Positions 41,377 through 52,464 are shown, numbered from the stretch's first letter. The stretch is DNA of 64,000 nt from Methanogenium cariaci JCM 10550 (GCF_001315945.1 NZ_BBBG01000003.1:134357-198356); one strand, 5' to 3'. Notes: generated by a model from the letters alone, not told the origin. Made by a program: numbers and translations.

Positions 41377-42989
41377 ATGTTTGAGTCATTTACCGAAAAC
41401 ATCCGTGAAAAGTCAGGGGGGAAATTACCATTTGAAGATGCCTGGGCGAATCTCAAGGCATTCTTTGCCCAGGTCTCAGAAAACAAAAAAATGGGTTCTG
41501 ACATTCTTTTCATGGTAACGTATATGGCTTCCATTATCACTGCTGACATATCGAGACCAGAAATTTTTGCGTTCACTGCAACACGAAAAGAGTACATCAC
41601 CTCAAAGTACATCGCCAAGGTTGAAACATTCGTTAAACGCTGGAATTATAACTATGCAAAAGCTCTCGAAATGGTAGCTGACCGGACGAAAAATCCCATC
41701 CTTTCCAGTATGCTGATACGCTACGGGAACTCAATCGGTTCGGGTGTTCCGGATAATGAATTTCTTGTCCTTGAACTGTCTACGGTAAGAATTGTCTACC
41801 GAAACCATTTCGAACAGGGCATAGAGATGCTGAAGAAATGGGGGGGGATGCATACATCGCTCTGATGCTTTCAGCGACAATTGTCAGTATCATCATCATG
41901 GTCTCAATTGCTATTTATACACCTGATGATTTAGATGCAACACTGAACACTTCGTATCTTCTGACCATCGGTATTGCGGTCTTTGGTATCGGAACAATGT
42001 ACCACTCAATTCCTGGTGACCAGAAATGCCATGAACTCCCGGGTCAGGGCAGTTATGAACAAAGAATGATACGTAAAATGGAACGATTTATTGTTCCTAC
42101 GGTGATCATTACCTCTGTTCTGCTCCTCATCGGAGGGTTCAACGCAGGCCTGATTTATTTGATCATTGGAGTTCTGCTTGCACCTCTGGGAATATTCGCC
42201 GTCATTGATGACACGAAAATTATTGGACGTGATGCTGACTTTTCCGTATTTATCCGGAGTCTGGGGGGGACGATCATGGGAGGAAAGGGTCTCACCGTAC
42301 CCTATGCCCTTGCCGAAGTTGATATAAAAACCCTGAAAGTGCTGTACGAATTTATTCAGTCTGTGTATTCCAAACTGAATCTGGGTCTGGATGAAAATCT
42401 GGTATGGGAGCGGTTTATCGATGAATCCGGAAGTAATCTCATATCAAAGTATCTCAATATTTTCCGTGACTCAATAAAACTGGGTGGAAATCCTTCAGAG
42501 GTTGCACGGGTTGTCAGTACTTCTATGCTTGAACAGACGCTGTTACGCGAAAAACGGGAAATGCTTGCGACAGGATTTATTGTGCTGCTTATTCCCATGC
42601 ATGTAGCAATGGTTGCAATTTTTATTTTCCTGTATCAGATATTACTTACGATGTCCCATGCGGTAACTGCCGTGATGGCTTCATTTGATCAGGTCAGTGA
42701 CGCAATGAGCAGTACGACCGCGTCAATGGGGGGTTCGATGTCAGGCATGGTGAATATCTTTGTTAATTTTCCCGAAGATAAAATGGGGGGGACATATATA
42801 GCTATTGTTCTGTTAATAATAACTGTTGCGAATATCATGGCAGGAAAGATTGTAAAGGGCGGTGCAAACTATCTGTATTACGCATTTGGAAGTATATTAT
42901 TCAGCCTCACTGGTATTCTTTTAATCGTGACGCCGTTTATTGTCGAGATGCTGTTCCAGATTCCGATATTCAATGGAGGGGGGGTATAA
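41377..42989 (+). CDS. arlJ: Archaellum membrane platform protein ArlJ (frame broken)
   Basis: Polytopic membrane core of the motor, related to type IV pilus TadB/PilC-like proteins, about 535 residues. The soluble N-terminal part (ISRPEIFAFTATRKEYITSKYIAKVE) precedes the helices (LMLSATIVSIIIMVSIAIY, VTVIITSVLLLIGG, VLLIPMHVAMVAIFIFLYQIL). The frame breaks at the eight-G run 41840-41847; the natural reading there is KKWGDAYIALM. The stop overlaps the start of the next gene. Confidence 0.92.
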
Positions 42990-44278
42990 TGAACGAAGTA
43001 TTACGTCGGTTATTGATGATGGTCGGTATTGTTGCCATCGGGACTTTTCTGATTTTGTCTGATGCATCATTAATGATGACAATGGCTGCATCAGTTGCTT
43101 TTGGAATTATTATGATGATGGGCCTTGGGTTATTAAAAGTTGAGGACTTCAAAAAAATTACCCACCCAAGAAGCATTAAAACCGGAAATGCAAAAAAGAC
43201 TGCGAAAACAGAGAAACCACAACCCAAAAAAGAACGGAAAAACTTCTTTTCCAAAGGGGTATTTTCACGGTTTAAGAAAAATAATCGGAAGAATCAGAAA
43301 GATAAAAAGAAAGACCGTTTGGAAAAAGAACCAACCGAAACAAAAAATACCCGGATATCAGCGGGTCTGGCTGCTGCCATCGGTTCATTCAATACCACAA
43401 TAGCGAAAGCCCGCGATAAAAAACATACCGAAAAACTTGATTCCCTTTTGAATACAGTCATTGATGAACCGATCACATCACCATCTGATGCAAAGGAACC
43501 CTCTGATGAAATCGATTCTTTTGACGATGAAGATTTTGGAGACCTTGACTCTCTTGAAATTGAGGGTGAGGAGTTGTCTTTTGATTCTGATATGGATATG
43601 TCGGCTACATCTTCATCCCTTCAGAATAATGGTTCGGATGAATTCAATCTGGATAATGAAATAAATTCCATCCTGCTTGCTGCCGGAGATACCCCCCCTG
43701 AGGGGGATGACGGGGAATTTGCGATACAGGCCATTGATGATGGACTCGATGAAGATTCATTTATCAATCTCCCGGACGCTGTCTCAGAGACTCAGGACGC
43801 TAATCCGAATGATTCGCTGAACGAACTGGAAAATCTCACCGGATTTGAAACAGATAGTTTAGGTGCAGATGAATTTTCTGATTTTGACGCAATTGACCTG
43901 GATGAACTGGAGACAGATGATCTCTCCATTGAAACAGATGAGATCATCATTGAAGAAGAGGAAGAGGTTGATGACGGGGCTGTTCTTCCTGATGACAACA
44001 TAGCGTTGGGAGATACAAAGATCTCCGAAGATGAACAGTCTCATCTTGGGAATACCAATTTCAGCGATCTTGATCTTGATGAAACTGTCTCATTTTCCCG
44101 AAAAAATGAATATGACGACATCCTCAGTGTTCTTGAATCTGATATTAAAACGGTTAAAAAGGGACCTGAGCCAAGTATTCTTCGTGATATGAAAGATATT
44201 CATGTAGAAGCAAAAGATCTGGTTGGAGAGCTTGAAACAGTGCTCAGTTCACTGGGGGGGGAAAATCCCGGAAAATAA
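42989..44278 (+). CDS. Large acidic membrane protein of unknown function
   Basis: I do not recognise this 429-residue protein. Two N-terminal helices (LLMMVGIVAIGTFLILS and MMTMAASVAFGIIMMMGLGLL) are followed by a strongly basic segment (residues about 55-120; KKNNRKNQKDKKKDR) and then about 280 residues rich in Asp and Glu with low-complexity repeats (DDEDFGDLDSLEIEGEEL, EEEEEVDDG). A short helical C-terminal region (ILRDMKDIHVEAKDLVGELE) looks like a docking helix. It starts inside the arlJ stop, so it is coupled to the motor. It may tether regulators near the platform; that is inference. Confidence 0.7.
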   Translation: MNEVLRRLLMMVGIVAIGTFLILSDASLMMTMAASVAFGIIMMMGLGLLKVEDFKKITHPRSIKTGNAKKTAKTEKPQPKKERKNFFSKGVFSRFKKNNRKNQKDKKKDRLEKEPTETKNTRISAGLAAAIGSFNTTIAKARDKKHTEKLDSLLNTVIDEPITSPSDAKEPSDEIDSFDDEDFGDLDSLEIEGEELSFDSDMDMSATSSSLQNNGSDEFNLDNEINSILLAAGDTPPEGDDGEFAIQAIDDGLDEDSFINLPDAVSETQDANPNDSLNELENLTGFETDSLGADEFSDFDAIDLDELETDDLSIETDEIIIEEEEEVDDGAVLPDDNIALGDTKISEDEQSHLGNTNFSDLDLDETVSFSRKNEYDDILSVLESDIKTVKKGPEPSILRDMKDIHVEAKDLVGELETVLSSLGGENPGK

Positions 44279-44301
44279 CCGAGCAGGATGAGGAGTAAAG
44301 A

Positions 44302-45112
44302 ATGAAAACAATTCCAGTTAAATTTGAAGCCGAAGGGAAATGGATATCAGCCAAGATCGGAATCGATGAAACAACCATCCATCTGCCTGAACCAATAAAT
44401 ACACAGATCCCGATAAAATCAATTGATAATGTGCAGCAAAGAAAGAATCTTCTCACCATCTCTGTTGCGGAAAAAGATTACCGAATTGCCACCGTACCCA
44501 AAGCACTGGCCATACTCAAACGGGTTATTCTTATGGGGGTGTTCAGGCTATCGCCTCATGGCATTTTTTATGTCTCCTGCCATCAGGGGGCGGGGGGGTG
44601 ATGGTGAGTGATGCAAAATGGGAAAAAGGTGCAGTTACCGTCCTTAAAACCGGCATATGGTTTGTGAGCCAGAATCATCAGATCTGTATTCCGATAGCAG
44701 ATGTTTCCGCGATTGAACAGACAAAAAGAGAGGTACAGGGAACTGACAAAGAGGTCGTAAAGATTGATCATGTGGAAAGCGGAGACGTTTCAACAAGTTT
44801 TGTGCTCTGTCCCGCAACAACCCTGCAGGTGCTCTATAATTACCTGACTGATGCCACCAAAGATAGTTCACTGGATGGAGAACTTGACCCCCCCTTTCGG
44901 GTCAGGTGGCCATGCTGGTCTACAGCGGAATGGACACTCATTCTATTGAAGGAATGCTTGAGAAATCCCAGCGAGATATAGATGCTGTTTATGACAGAAT
45001 GCTGGGACTGGGACTGGTAGAGGTAGTCCAGACACGCCGTGAGGTAAAACTGACAACAAAAGGTGTCAGGTTTGTGACAGAAGCGGTGAAACCACCCACC
45101 CCCCCTCAGTAA
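44302..45112 (+). CDS. cheF: Chemotaxis adaptor CheF (frame broken)
   Basis: Archaea-specific adaptor linking phosphorylated CheY to the archaellum switch. The corrected protein has about 265 residues: an N-terminal KTIPVKFEAEGKWISAKIGID domain, a middle domain (SDAKWEKGAVTVLKTGIWFVS) and a C-terminal winged helix (DTHSIEGMLEKSQRDIDAVYDRMLGLGLVEV). Frame breaks at the five-G run 44535-44539, at the G runs 44586-44598 and at the seven C near 44888-44894. Identification rests on family layout (DUF439 type) and on position between motor and che genes. Confidence 0.8.
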
Positions 45113-45181
45113 ATCCCCCCCTATTTTAATCACATTTGTCAAATATAATTTTTTGACAGGTATTATTCCAAAATACCCAAT

Positions 45182-45194
45182 TAAATATATTTAT
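45182..45194 (+). promoter_or_regulatory. TATA box upstream of cheY
   Basis: TAAATATATTTAT, 33-45 bases before ATG 45227 in an A+T-rich gap of 114 bases. It suggests that the che genes from cheY on can be transcribed separately from the arl genes. Confidence 0.5.
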
Positions 45195-45226
45195 TACATA
45201 TGTGACAAAACGTTATTAGATTATAT

Positions 45227-45588
45227 ATGGGAAGGATTCTGATTGTCGATGATACCCTCTTTATGAGAACACTTCTTAAAAATATCCTGTTTTCCGGGAA
45301 TCATGATATTGTGGGTGAGGCTGAGAACGGAGAAGACGCAATCCAAAAATATCAATCGCTTCAACCGGATCTTGTGACGATGGATATTGTTATGCCGAAA
45401 AAAATGGGATTGAAGCATTAAAAGAAATTATGGCAATTAATCCGGGAGCAAAAGTAATTATGTGCACTGCTGTCGGACAGGAACAGATGGTCAAACTTGC
45501 CATCAAAACAGGTGCCAAAGGATACATTGTAAAGCCATTTCAGGCACCTAAGGTGTTGGAAGAAATAAATAACGTATTAAAATCGTAA
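45227..45588 (+). CDS. cheY: Chemotaxis response regulator CheY (frame broken)
   Basis: Single-domain receiver of 120 residues. Acidic pair in ILIVDDT (residues 8-9), phospho-acceptor D53 in TMDIVMP, and the C-terminal IVKPFQ lysine. The frame breaks in the A run at 45378-45384: seven A give KKMGLKH and a stop, eight A give KKNGIEALKEIMAINPGAKV and the complete domain to 45588. Phospho-CheY binds CheF to switch motor rotation. Confidence 0.92.
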
Positions 45589-45598
45589 ACAGGTCATT

Positions 45599-46629
45599 AT
45601 GCTCAGGGTTCTCATTGTCGATGACTCAGTATTCATCCGGACTGTTTTATCAGACCTACTCAATCGTGCTCCGGATATTGAAGTTATTGGAACGGCATGC
45701 AATGGTGTCGAAGCCCTTCCGATGATTACAGAGCTTAAGCCGGATGTAATGACACTTGATATCCAGATGCCCCGGATGGATGGGATTGAAACACTGCGAC
45801 AGATCAAGAACCTGTCATACAAACCCAAAATTCTGATATTAAGTACGCTGCTTCTCGAGATGCCGAACTGACCTACAAGGCCCTGCGTCTGGGTGCCCAT
45901 GATTTCATGCTGAAACCGCGCAATATCTCAAAGATGCGGGGGGGTATTGAAAATGAACTGACGGCAAAGCTGAAACAACTGATCAGTATATCAGAACCAA
46001 AGAAATGTCTGCCAAATACTGATGTTCCTGCAGAAAATATCATTTTAATCGGTTCATCTGCAGGTGGACCCCCGATGCTGGACCAGATCTTTTCAAATCT
46101 AAAAGGAGAACAGAATGCGGCGTTTGTAATTACTCAGCATATGCCCGAAGGATTCACCGCAGCCCTTTCAGAGCGGCTGAACAGAATTTGTCCCATGCCG
46201 GTGAAAGAAACAGAAAGTGGCGATATCCTCAACAATGGCAATGTCTACCTCTCAAAGGGAGGGTATCACACGGTCATCTCCCGGCATGTTGATGAAAGGG
46301 GGGGCCGTCAGGGTGGACAGATTACACTGACAAAATCAGCTCCGGTTCATGCCGTCCGTCCTGCTGTTGACATTACCTTCTCTTCGGCTGCAAAGGTGTT
46401 TGGAAAGAACTGTTTCTCTGTCATTCTCAGTGGGATGGGTAATGATGCAGGAGAAGGGGGGGCACTTGCCATAAAAAATGCAGGAGGCACTACCATTGCT
46501 GTTCGGGAAGAAGACTGTCTGGTATATGGGATGGCCAGATCTGCACTAAAGCGAGATTGTATTGACAAAGTCATCCCACTAAACAGAATACACCGTGAAA
46601 TTATGAAATACATCGCAAATAAGGAATAA
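45599..46629 (+). CDS. cheB: Chemotaxis methylesterase CheB (frame broken)
   Basis: Response regulator plus methylesterase acting on receptor glutamates. Receiver: VLIVDDS, D54 in TLDIQMPRMDG. Catalytic domain: IGSSAGGPPMLD (active serine), QHMPEGF (histidine), SGMGNDAGEG (aspartate). The frame breaks near 45849, where one base seems lost in STLTSRDAELTY. In-frame runs give MRGG and GEGGA. Confidence 0.92.
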
Positions 46630-46632
46630 ATC

Positions 46633-48951
46633 ATGGCTGAAGATGACACATACCGGAAACTCTTTGTTGCTGAATCAATAGAAAACCATGAGAATATTGT
46701 AAATAATCTCTTAATTCTTGAAAATGGATCTGATGATACAGCTATTGATGAGATATTCCGGGCAGCGCATACACTGAAAGGAATGTCAGCATCAATGGGA
46801 TTTGATGAGATGGAAACGCTCTGCCATTCCATGGAAGATGTCTTTCACCTGATTCGAAGTGGTGAGCGCAGTGTCGATAAAGATCTTATTGATATACTTC
46901 TTGCATGCACTGACAGAATTGAAGAGATGCTTGACGATATTGAGTCAGGCGGAGATAGCTCCTCTTTAGATTCACGGGAACTGACAGGACAGCTGAAACA
47001 ACTGATATCAGATGGAAATAATATTCCTGAAGAAGAATCCGACCGGTATTCTCAAAGCGCTACGGATAGTTCGAAGCAACCGGAAAAATATTCCCATCAC
47101 ATCTCTCTTACCGTTGATGAAAACAGTCAGATGAAGGATATCCGTGCGCTTCTTGCCCTTGAAAATCTGAAAGAGATTGGAGAGATCATCTGTTGCAGTC
47201 CTGATGCTGAGAAACTGGAATCCTCGGACTCTGATTTCAGCGGCACGCTGAGTCTGTATATTCTTACCGATTCTGATGAAGAGACTATCCGAAATGCAGC
47301 GATGGTTTCTGAAATGTCAGATGTCACCGTTGTGCCACGTTCATCGGAACGGGAAGGGGGGGAAGACGAGGTGCAGCTGCCTACAACTGCCGATCCTGAT
47401 TCTGAAAATAATCGGTATCAGATTTCCATTACGGTTTCAGAAGAGAGTGACATGAGGGATGTGCGGGCACTAATTGCATATCAAAATCTGGCCGATATCG
47501 GACATATTATTTCATCCGATCCATCTTTTGAAGATCTTGATGAGGGGGGGAAATTTTCCGGGGGGGTTTTGACCCTCCGCATTCATTCGGATGCCGGACC
47601 TGAGGCGTTGCATGCTGCAGCATCAGGTATTGATATTCAAAATGTAGTGGTTGAACCATTTGTACGGGAAGAAGAGATAGAAGATACGGTAGAAGCCGAT
47701 TTAAATACTATTTCAGGTTCTGATACAAACGATTCTGAAAATAGTGTCGAAAATAACGATGCTGAAATTATTGCCGAAAAAACCCCCCCGAAAAAGTCGA
47801 AAAAGAAAGAAGTACAGAATATCAGAGTAGATATTCACCGGCTTGACCAGATGATGAATCTGGTGGAGGACTTGGTCATTACCGGAGGAAGACTCCGACA
47901 GATTGCCCATCAGTACAGCAACAAGGAGATGGACGAAGCGCTCAATATGGTCAGCCGTTCTGTTTCCGATCTGCAAAATCTCATGATGAATATCCGGATG
48001 ATTCCCCCCCTCAGCCAGATATTTAACCGGTTTCCCCCCCGAGTTGTCAGAGATGTTGCGGTGCATGATGGAAAAGAGGTTGAATTCATCATGAGCGGGG
48101 GGGCAGAAACCGAACTGGACAGAAGTGTCATAGACGGCCTGGGTGATCCTCTGCTCCATCTGATTCGAAACGCAGTAAACCATGGAATTGAGAGACCTGA
48201 AGAACGAATAAAGGCAGGGAAAAATCCGAAAGGGACTGTTGTCCTCTCTGCATGGAGGGAGAAGGGGGGGAATGTTGTTATCCGGCTGAAAGATGATGGC
48301 GGCGGTATTTCTCCTGACGTAATCCTTTCAAAAGCCATCGAAAAAGGGCTTGTTGCAGCGGAACAGTCAACCAATCTGACCAAAGAAGAAATAATTAACT
48401 TCCTTTTCCAGGCAGGTTTTTCCACCGCAGAAGAGATCACCGACATCAGTGGAAGGGGTGTCGGACTGGATGTCGTGAAAGGTGCCATTGAATCGTTAAA
48501 AGGAAAAATCAACGTAGAGAGTGAAGAAGGGAAAGGATCTACCTTTACGCTGGTTCTTCCGCCTACAATGGCAATCATTGAAGTAATGATGGTCAGGATT
48601 AACGGGAAACGCTGTGCAATTCCTATTGCTGCTGTCATAGAAGTTGCAAGAATTGACCTTAATGCGCTTACCCGGATCGGAACGAGTGAAGCCATTCCGT
48701 TCAGGGGTGAGGTACTTCAGATCCAGCATTTGGGCGAGATGTTTGGAGGAGGAAGTAACAGCGATGTTGTCGTTGTCATACAGTACCAGAATACAAAATG
48801 CTGTATCCCGGTTGATATCGTTGAAGGGCAACAGGAAGTTGTTGTCAAACCGTTAAGCAATGTCATTGGATCATGTAAAGGAGTAAGTGGCGTAACGATC
48901 CCTGGTGATGGAGATGTTGTTCCCATTCTTGATATCAATTCGATGATATGA
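46633..48951 (+). CDS. cheA: Chemotaxis histidine kinase CheA
   Basis: Sensor kinase of 772 residues, in one frame. HPt domain with phospho-acceptor H46 in AAHTLKGMSASMGF; then two tandem copies of a P2-like domain (about residues 155-240 and 258-345; MKDIRALLALENLKEIGEII and MRDVRALIAYQNLADIGHII); dimerisation region from VDIHRLDQMMNLVEDLVI; catalytic domain with LLHLIRNAVNHGIERPEER and DDGGGIS; C-terminal CheW-like domain. Runs of seven add residues at MIPPLSQ, RFPPRVV and MSGGAE without breaking the frame. It lies between cheB and cheC. Confidence 0.95.
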   Translation: MAEDDTYRKLFVAESIENHENIVNNLLILENGSDDTAIDEIFRAAHTLKGMSASMGFDEMETLCHSMEDVFHLIRSGERSVDKDLIDILLACTDRIEEMLDDIESGGDSSSLDSRELTGQLKQLISDGNNIPEEESDRYSQSATDSSKQPEKYSHHISLTVDENSQMKDIRALLALENLKEIGEIICCSPDAEKLESSDSDFSGTLSLYILTDSDEETIRNAAMVSEMSDVTVVPRSSEREGGEDEVQLPTTADPDSENNRYQISITVSEESDMRDVRALIAYQNLADIGHIISSDPSFEDLDEGGKFSGGVLTLRIHSDAGPEALHAAASGIDIQNVVVEPFVREEEIEDTVEADLNTISGSDTNDSENSVENNDAEIIAEKTPPKKSKKKEVQNIRVDIHRLDQMMNLVEDLVITGGRLRQIAHQYSNKEMDEALNMVSRSVSDLQNLMMNIRMIPPLSQIFNRFPPRVVRDVAVHDGKEVEFIMSGGAETELDRSVIDGLGDPLLHLIRNAVNHGIERPEERIKAGKNPKGTVVLSAWREKGGNVVIRLKDDGGGISPDVILSKAIEKGLVAAEQSTNLTKEEIINFLFQAGFSTAEEITDISGRGVGLDVVKGAIESLKGKINVESEEGKGSTFTLVLPPTMAIIEVMMVRINGKRCAIPIAAVIEVARIDLNALTRIGTSEAIPFRGEVLQIQHLGEMFGGGSNSDVVVVIQYQNTKCCIPVDIVEGQQEVVVKPLSNVIGSCKGVSGVTIPGDGDVVPILDINSMI

Positions 48952-48976
48952 ATAAAATTATATGAGGTATGATAAA

Positions 48977-49591
48977 ATGGAATTAAATGATCAACAACTG
49001 GATATGTTAAAGGAAATGGGAAATATCGGTGCCTCACATGCGGCCACCTCCCTTTCTCAGATGCTGATGAGTGAAATCGAAATGACCGTGCCGGAAGTTG
49101 CTGTCATCGACATCTCTCAGGTCAATAAGTACTTTGGTGAAGATGTTTCGGCCATGGTTGTCTTCGAGATACAGGGTGAAATTCAGCCTGCGGGTTATAT
49201 CGTCTACCATGTCCCGAGATCGTCGGCTATCAGACTTACCAACACGATGCTTGGCTCAACCGATGAAGACCGGGAATTCAATGAGCTTGATGAAAGTGCC
49301 ATCATTGAGATTGGAAATATTATGATATCCCATTTCCTTGATGCAACAGCAGAACTCCTTGGAGTTGTCATGCTGCCATCACCGCCCATGATGACCATTG
49401 ATATGGCCCTTGCTGCCTTTGAAAATATTCTTGCGCAGGTGGCAGGAGATATTAATGAAATTATTCTCTTCTCAACAGAACTCAAATCCAAAAATAATGA
49501 CATCTCCAGTACGATTATTATGCTGCCTGAAGAACAGACTCTCCGGCAGATTCTTGGACTCCTGAACAACCTGATAAACCCGGAGATATAG
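48977..49591 (+). CDS. cheC: CheY-P phosphatase CheC
   Basis: CheC-family phosphatase of about 204 residues, carrying two copies of the active-site helix: LKEMGNIGASHAATSLSQML and ESAIIEIGNIMISHFLDAT. Each has the E-x2-N pair that positions water on the acyl phosphate. The start at 48977 is chosen over 48962 because GAGGT (48964-48968) sits eight bases before it. Removes phosphate from CheY and interacts with CheD, encoded next. Confidence 0.93.
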   Translation: MELNDQQLDMLKEMGNIGASHAATSLSQMLMSEIEMTVPEVAVIDISQVNKYFGEDVSAMVVFEIQGEIQPAGYIVYHVPRSSAIRLTNTMLGSTDEDREFNELDESAIIEIGNIMISHFLDATAELLGVVMLPSPPMMTIDMALAAFENILAQVAGDINEIILFSTELKSKNNDISSTIIMLPEEQTLRQILGLLNNLINPEI

Positions 49592-49606
49592 AGGCGGCAG
49601 TGTCCA

Positions 49607-50102
49607 ATGGAAAAACAAAATGCTGCTGATTCAAAGGGGGGGTGAATGTTGGAATCGGAGAATACAAAATCCGAAAGACCCAAATTTCATCGATTGGGCT
49701 TGGATCATGTGTTGCATTCATTCTCTACGACAGGAGATTAAAGATGGGTGGACTGGCACATGTGATGCTGCCCGAGAGTAATGGCAAAAACGAGCGACCG
49801 GGAAAATTTGCCGATACTGCAGTGCCCCCCCACCTGGTCTCTGAGATGGAAAAACATGGTTCCTCACGCAGGAATATGTCGGCATATCTGGTCGGTGGAG
49901 CGAGTATGTTTCAGCAGTTTAAAGAGAATCTGGATATTGGAAACAGAAATATCATTGCACTGAAAAAACATCTCAATGAAATGAATATTCCCATTGAATC
50001 AGAAGATACCGGAGGGAAATCCGGGAGATCGGTCTTTTTTTCCCGGAAGAGGGAGGAAAAGTAAACACCCGAAGAGCGGATGGAAAATGTTACGAACTCT
50101 AA
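49607..50102 (+). CDS. cheD: Receptor deamidase CheD (frame broken)
   Basis: Deamidates receptor glutamines. Catalytic residues: Cys in GLGSCVAFILYD, His in GLAHVMLPES, with YLVGGASMFQQF downstream. The frame breaks in the seven-G run near 49637-49643 (start at ATG 49607, MEKQNAADSKGVNVGIGEY) and at the T run 50035-50041: one more T gives VFFFPEEGGKVNTRRADGK and a stop at 50102. The end overlaps the next gene by 16 bases. Confidence 0.92.
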
Positions 50103-51182
50103 TTTTTTGTGTTGCCCTGTTTTGTATATTCATTCCGGTATCCGGAACAGTAATGACATTTATCCCTGCAACGGGGGGGTCTATTTCCTCACTGGAGGTT
50201 ATGGATATCAGTGAAAGTCATGACGGTATGGTTGCATTTGCAACGACAAACGGTCTTTCTCTGTATGACTCAGGGTGGGCGACAATCCAGAAAGAACCAT
50301 GGAACTATGATACCGGATTACAGGACGATTTTATTCAGACAATCGAATTTGATGATAAGAATTATCTCTGGCTTGGATTTTCAGCAGGTGTGCAAAAATA
50401 CGATGGAATATCATTTACCCGGGTCGGAAAGGATGAATTTTTTTCCACAATGAACATACATGATATTCTCTGTGATAACAATACTATCTGGATTGCGAAT
50501 GGATATTCCGGGTTAAATCATTTATCTGAAGGAGGATGGAACTGGATCCGTCCATTCACTGAAGATGGGCCGGGTGCCTATTATATTACCTCTATGGCAA
50601 AGGATCATGCAACAGGAGACATTATTCTGACATCCCGTTCCCACGGTATCTGGAAGGGAGTATCGGATGAGGAAGGTATACATTTTTCACCCATTCCCAT
50701 CGATGAGGAGCACTACGGGAAGATGACCACGGTGGTGGATTACCCATTTGGCGGGGTAATTCTGTTTAATAAAAATATCATTCTGCATTATTCTGAATCA
50801 GCCGGTTTTTCCCGAATCACGGATACTACAGCACTTGGACCGGGTGTTATCAGAATTAATGATGTCGCAGTAACAGAGGAAGGCACATTTGTTATCGGTA
50901 CAAATAACGCTCTATGGATATGATAATAGTGAGATTATCGTCCATATTACCCGGAATATTCTCAAAATTACCAGTAATGAGGTAACAAAAGTCTACCCTG
51001 ACTCAAAAGGGCGATGGTGGTTTATCACCAAAGGGGGGGAAGCAGGATACTATTTCTCCGATAATACCACCGAAAAGATACCGGTGGCCATGGTAAACGA
51101 ATCAGTCTCTGAAGATTCCGGCATGTCAGAACCATCCGCCCCCATCCGGCTGGCGGTTCATTATGTGTCCGATCCTCTATGA
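50087..51182 (+). CDS. Secreted beta-propeller-type protein (frame broken)
   Basis: About 365 residues. Signal peptide MLRTLIFCVALFCIFIPVSG, then repeated strands of the two-component-regulator-propeller kind (TNGLSLYDSG, NYLWLGFSAGVQKYDG, NTIWIANGYSGLNHL, LTSRSHGIWKG, GRWWFITKGGE). One base seems lost near 50912, where ALYGYDNSEIIVHI continues the protein. Cell-surface sensor or binding protein of unknown ligand. It overlaps cheD, which suggests co-transcription with the chemotaxis genes. Confidence 0.6.
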
Positions 51183-52372
51183 ATGAGCCTTCAACACTTT
51201 TTTTGCATACATATCAACAGAATCAATGAATAGCATGCGGGCCTGTCTGGACACTTCTTCTTCAGCAGAAAAGATATCCTGGACAATATAATCTAACGGG
51301 ATAAAGTAATATGATAATGAGTTGAATCTGCGTAATAATTCTTTAAATTGCATCGTGGATTCATCTTTCTGGTTTTTTAATACATAAAATGTCCAGTCCA
51401 GAATCTGTATCAGGTATACGGGCATCCCTTTCTCCGTTGCCATTGAACGATACTGTGAATATGATGATTTTCCTGTTGCAATGAGAGAGAGCTTCAGCCC
51501 ATAGTATATCGGTTCAAGACTGTCCGGATACTGCTGAATCATCTGTTTTACAATGCCGTTTGCTCCGACACCGTCGCCATGTTCAAGCCTGAAATTAAAT
51601 GATTCGCAGAGGAAATCAAGGTCGTTGAAAAATTTCACCGTTGCAATATTAAGCATTTCAACCTGTTTTGCCTGATTATTATCCTTTTTTGCCTTCTCTA
51701 AGCCAATCCAGATAAACCACTTTTCATTGGGAAACCACCAGTGAGACATCTTGATCATAAACCAGAATGCATCATCTACCGTTTTATCATCCGAAAGGTC
51801 CAGTGGTTTCAGACGGTACAGGGGGGGTGGCTGAACCCGTGCCATCTCCAGTAACTGTTCCCGTGCTGCAAGTTCTGTTTTCTGTCTCAGTCGTGCGGTT
51901 TCGCTATTTTCCTCTCCGGTACGGGATTTTGAAATGGAATAATAACAGTATGCAATGAGAAATCCAATTCTGGCATCATGCTTCCAGTAATCGGCAAAAT
52001 ACCCAATCGCATCCTGGAAGTGTCCGGATGAGAGCATCTGTAATCCGCAGAGAATTCTAAGAGAAGCCTTTCCGGGAGACCGTTTTGAGCGGATAGCAGT
52101 GGTAACGATACGTTCAGTATACTGTATTACATTTTTCTGACTGCTCTTCGTCATCACCCGGTATGCAATACTGTCAATAAATTCATCGTATGTTGCATGA
52201 TCAATATCAGGAAATCCCCCCCTGTCCAGTGCAGATACGATATGGGCAAAAAAATGGGAAGATTTACATCTATTTTTTCAGTATTATTGTCGATATATAA
52301 ATAGAGATCCTGCCGCAGATTCTCGATCTGTTCATACCGTATTGCATCCCCAAGTTTTTCACCCCGTACCAT
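51177..52372 (-). CDS. Hypothetical helical-repeat protein (frame broken)
   Basis: About 398 residues, all-helical, with TPR-like helix pairs (LRILCGLQMLSSGHFQDAIGYFADYW, AREQLLEMARVQPP). The N terminus reads MVRGEKLGDAIRYEQIENLRQDLYLYID; one missing base in the A run at 52249-52256 breaks the frame, after which DRGGFPDIDHATYDEFIDSIAYRVM continues into the main part. No motif gives a function. It points toward the motility island and overlaps the propeller gene's end by six bases. Confidence 0.55.
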
Positions 52373-52464
52373 ATTTCACTATATAAGTTTTAAAAAAGAT
52401 AAACCCCCCCTATGGTTTTGAAATTTACAATATATGTATTAAAAAAGATAATCCCTTAGGATTA

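Noticed and set aside
43812..43828. Partial match (ATTCGCTGAACGAACT) to the 27-bp palindromic motif
   Set aside because: It lies inside the coding region of the acidic membrane protein, encodes a normal stretch (DSLNEL) and lacks the flanking CTGAAT and AATGT.
46347..48695. Long leftward open frames opposite cheB and cheA
   Set aside because: Ser-rich translations without family features, explained as antisense shadows of well-supported genes.
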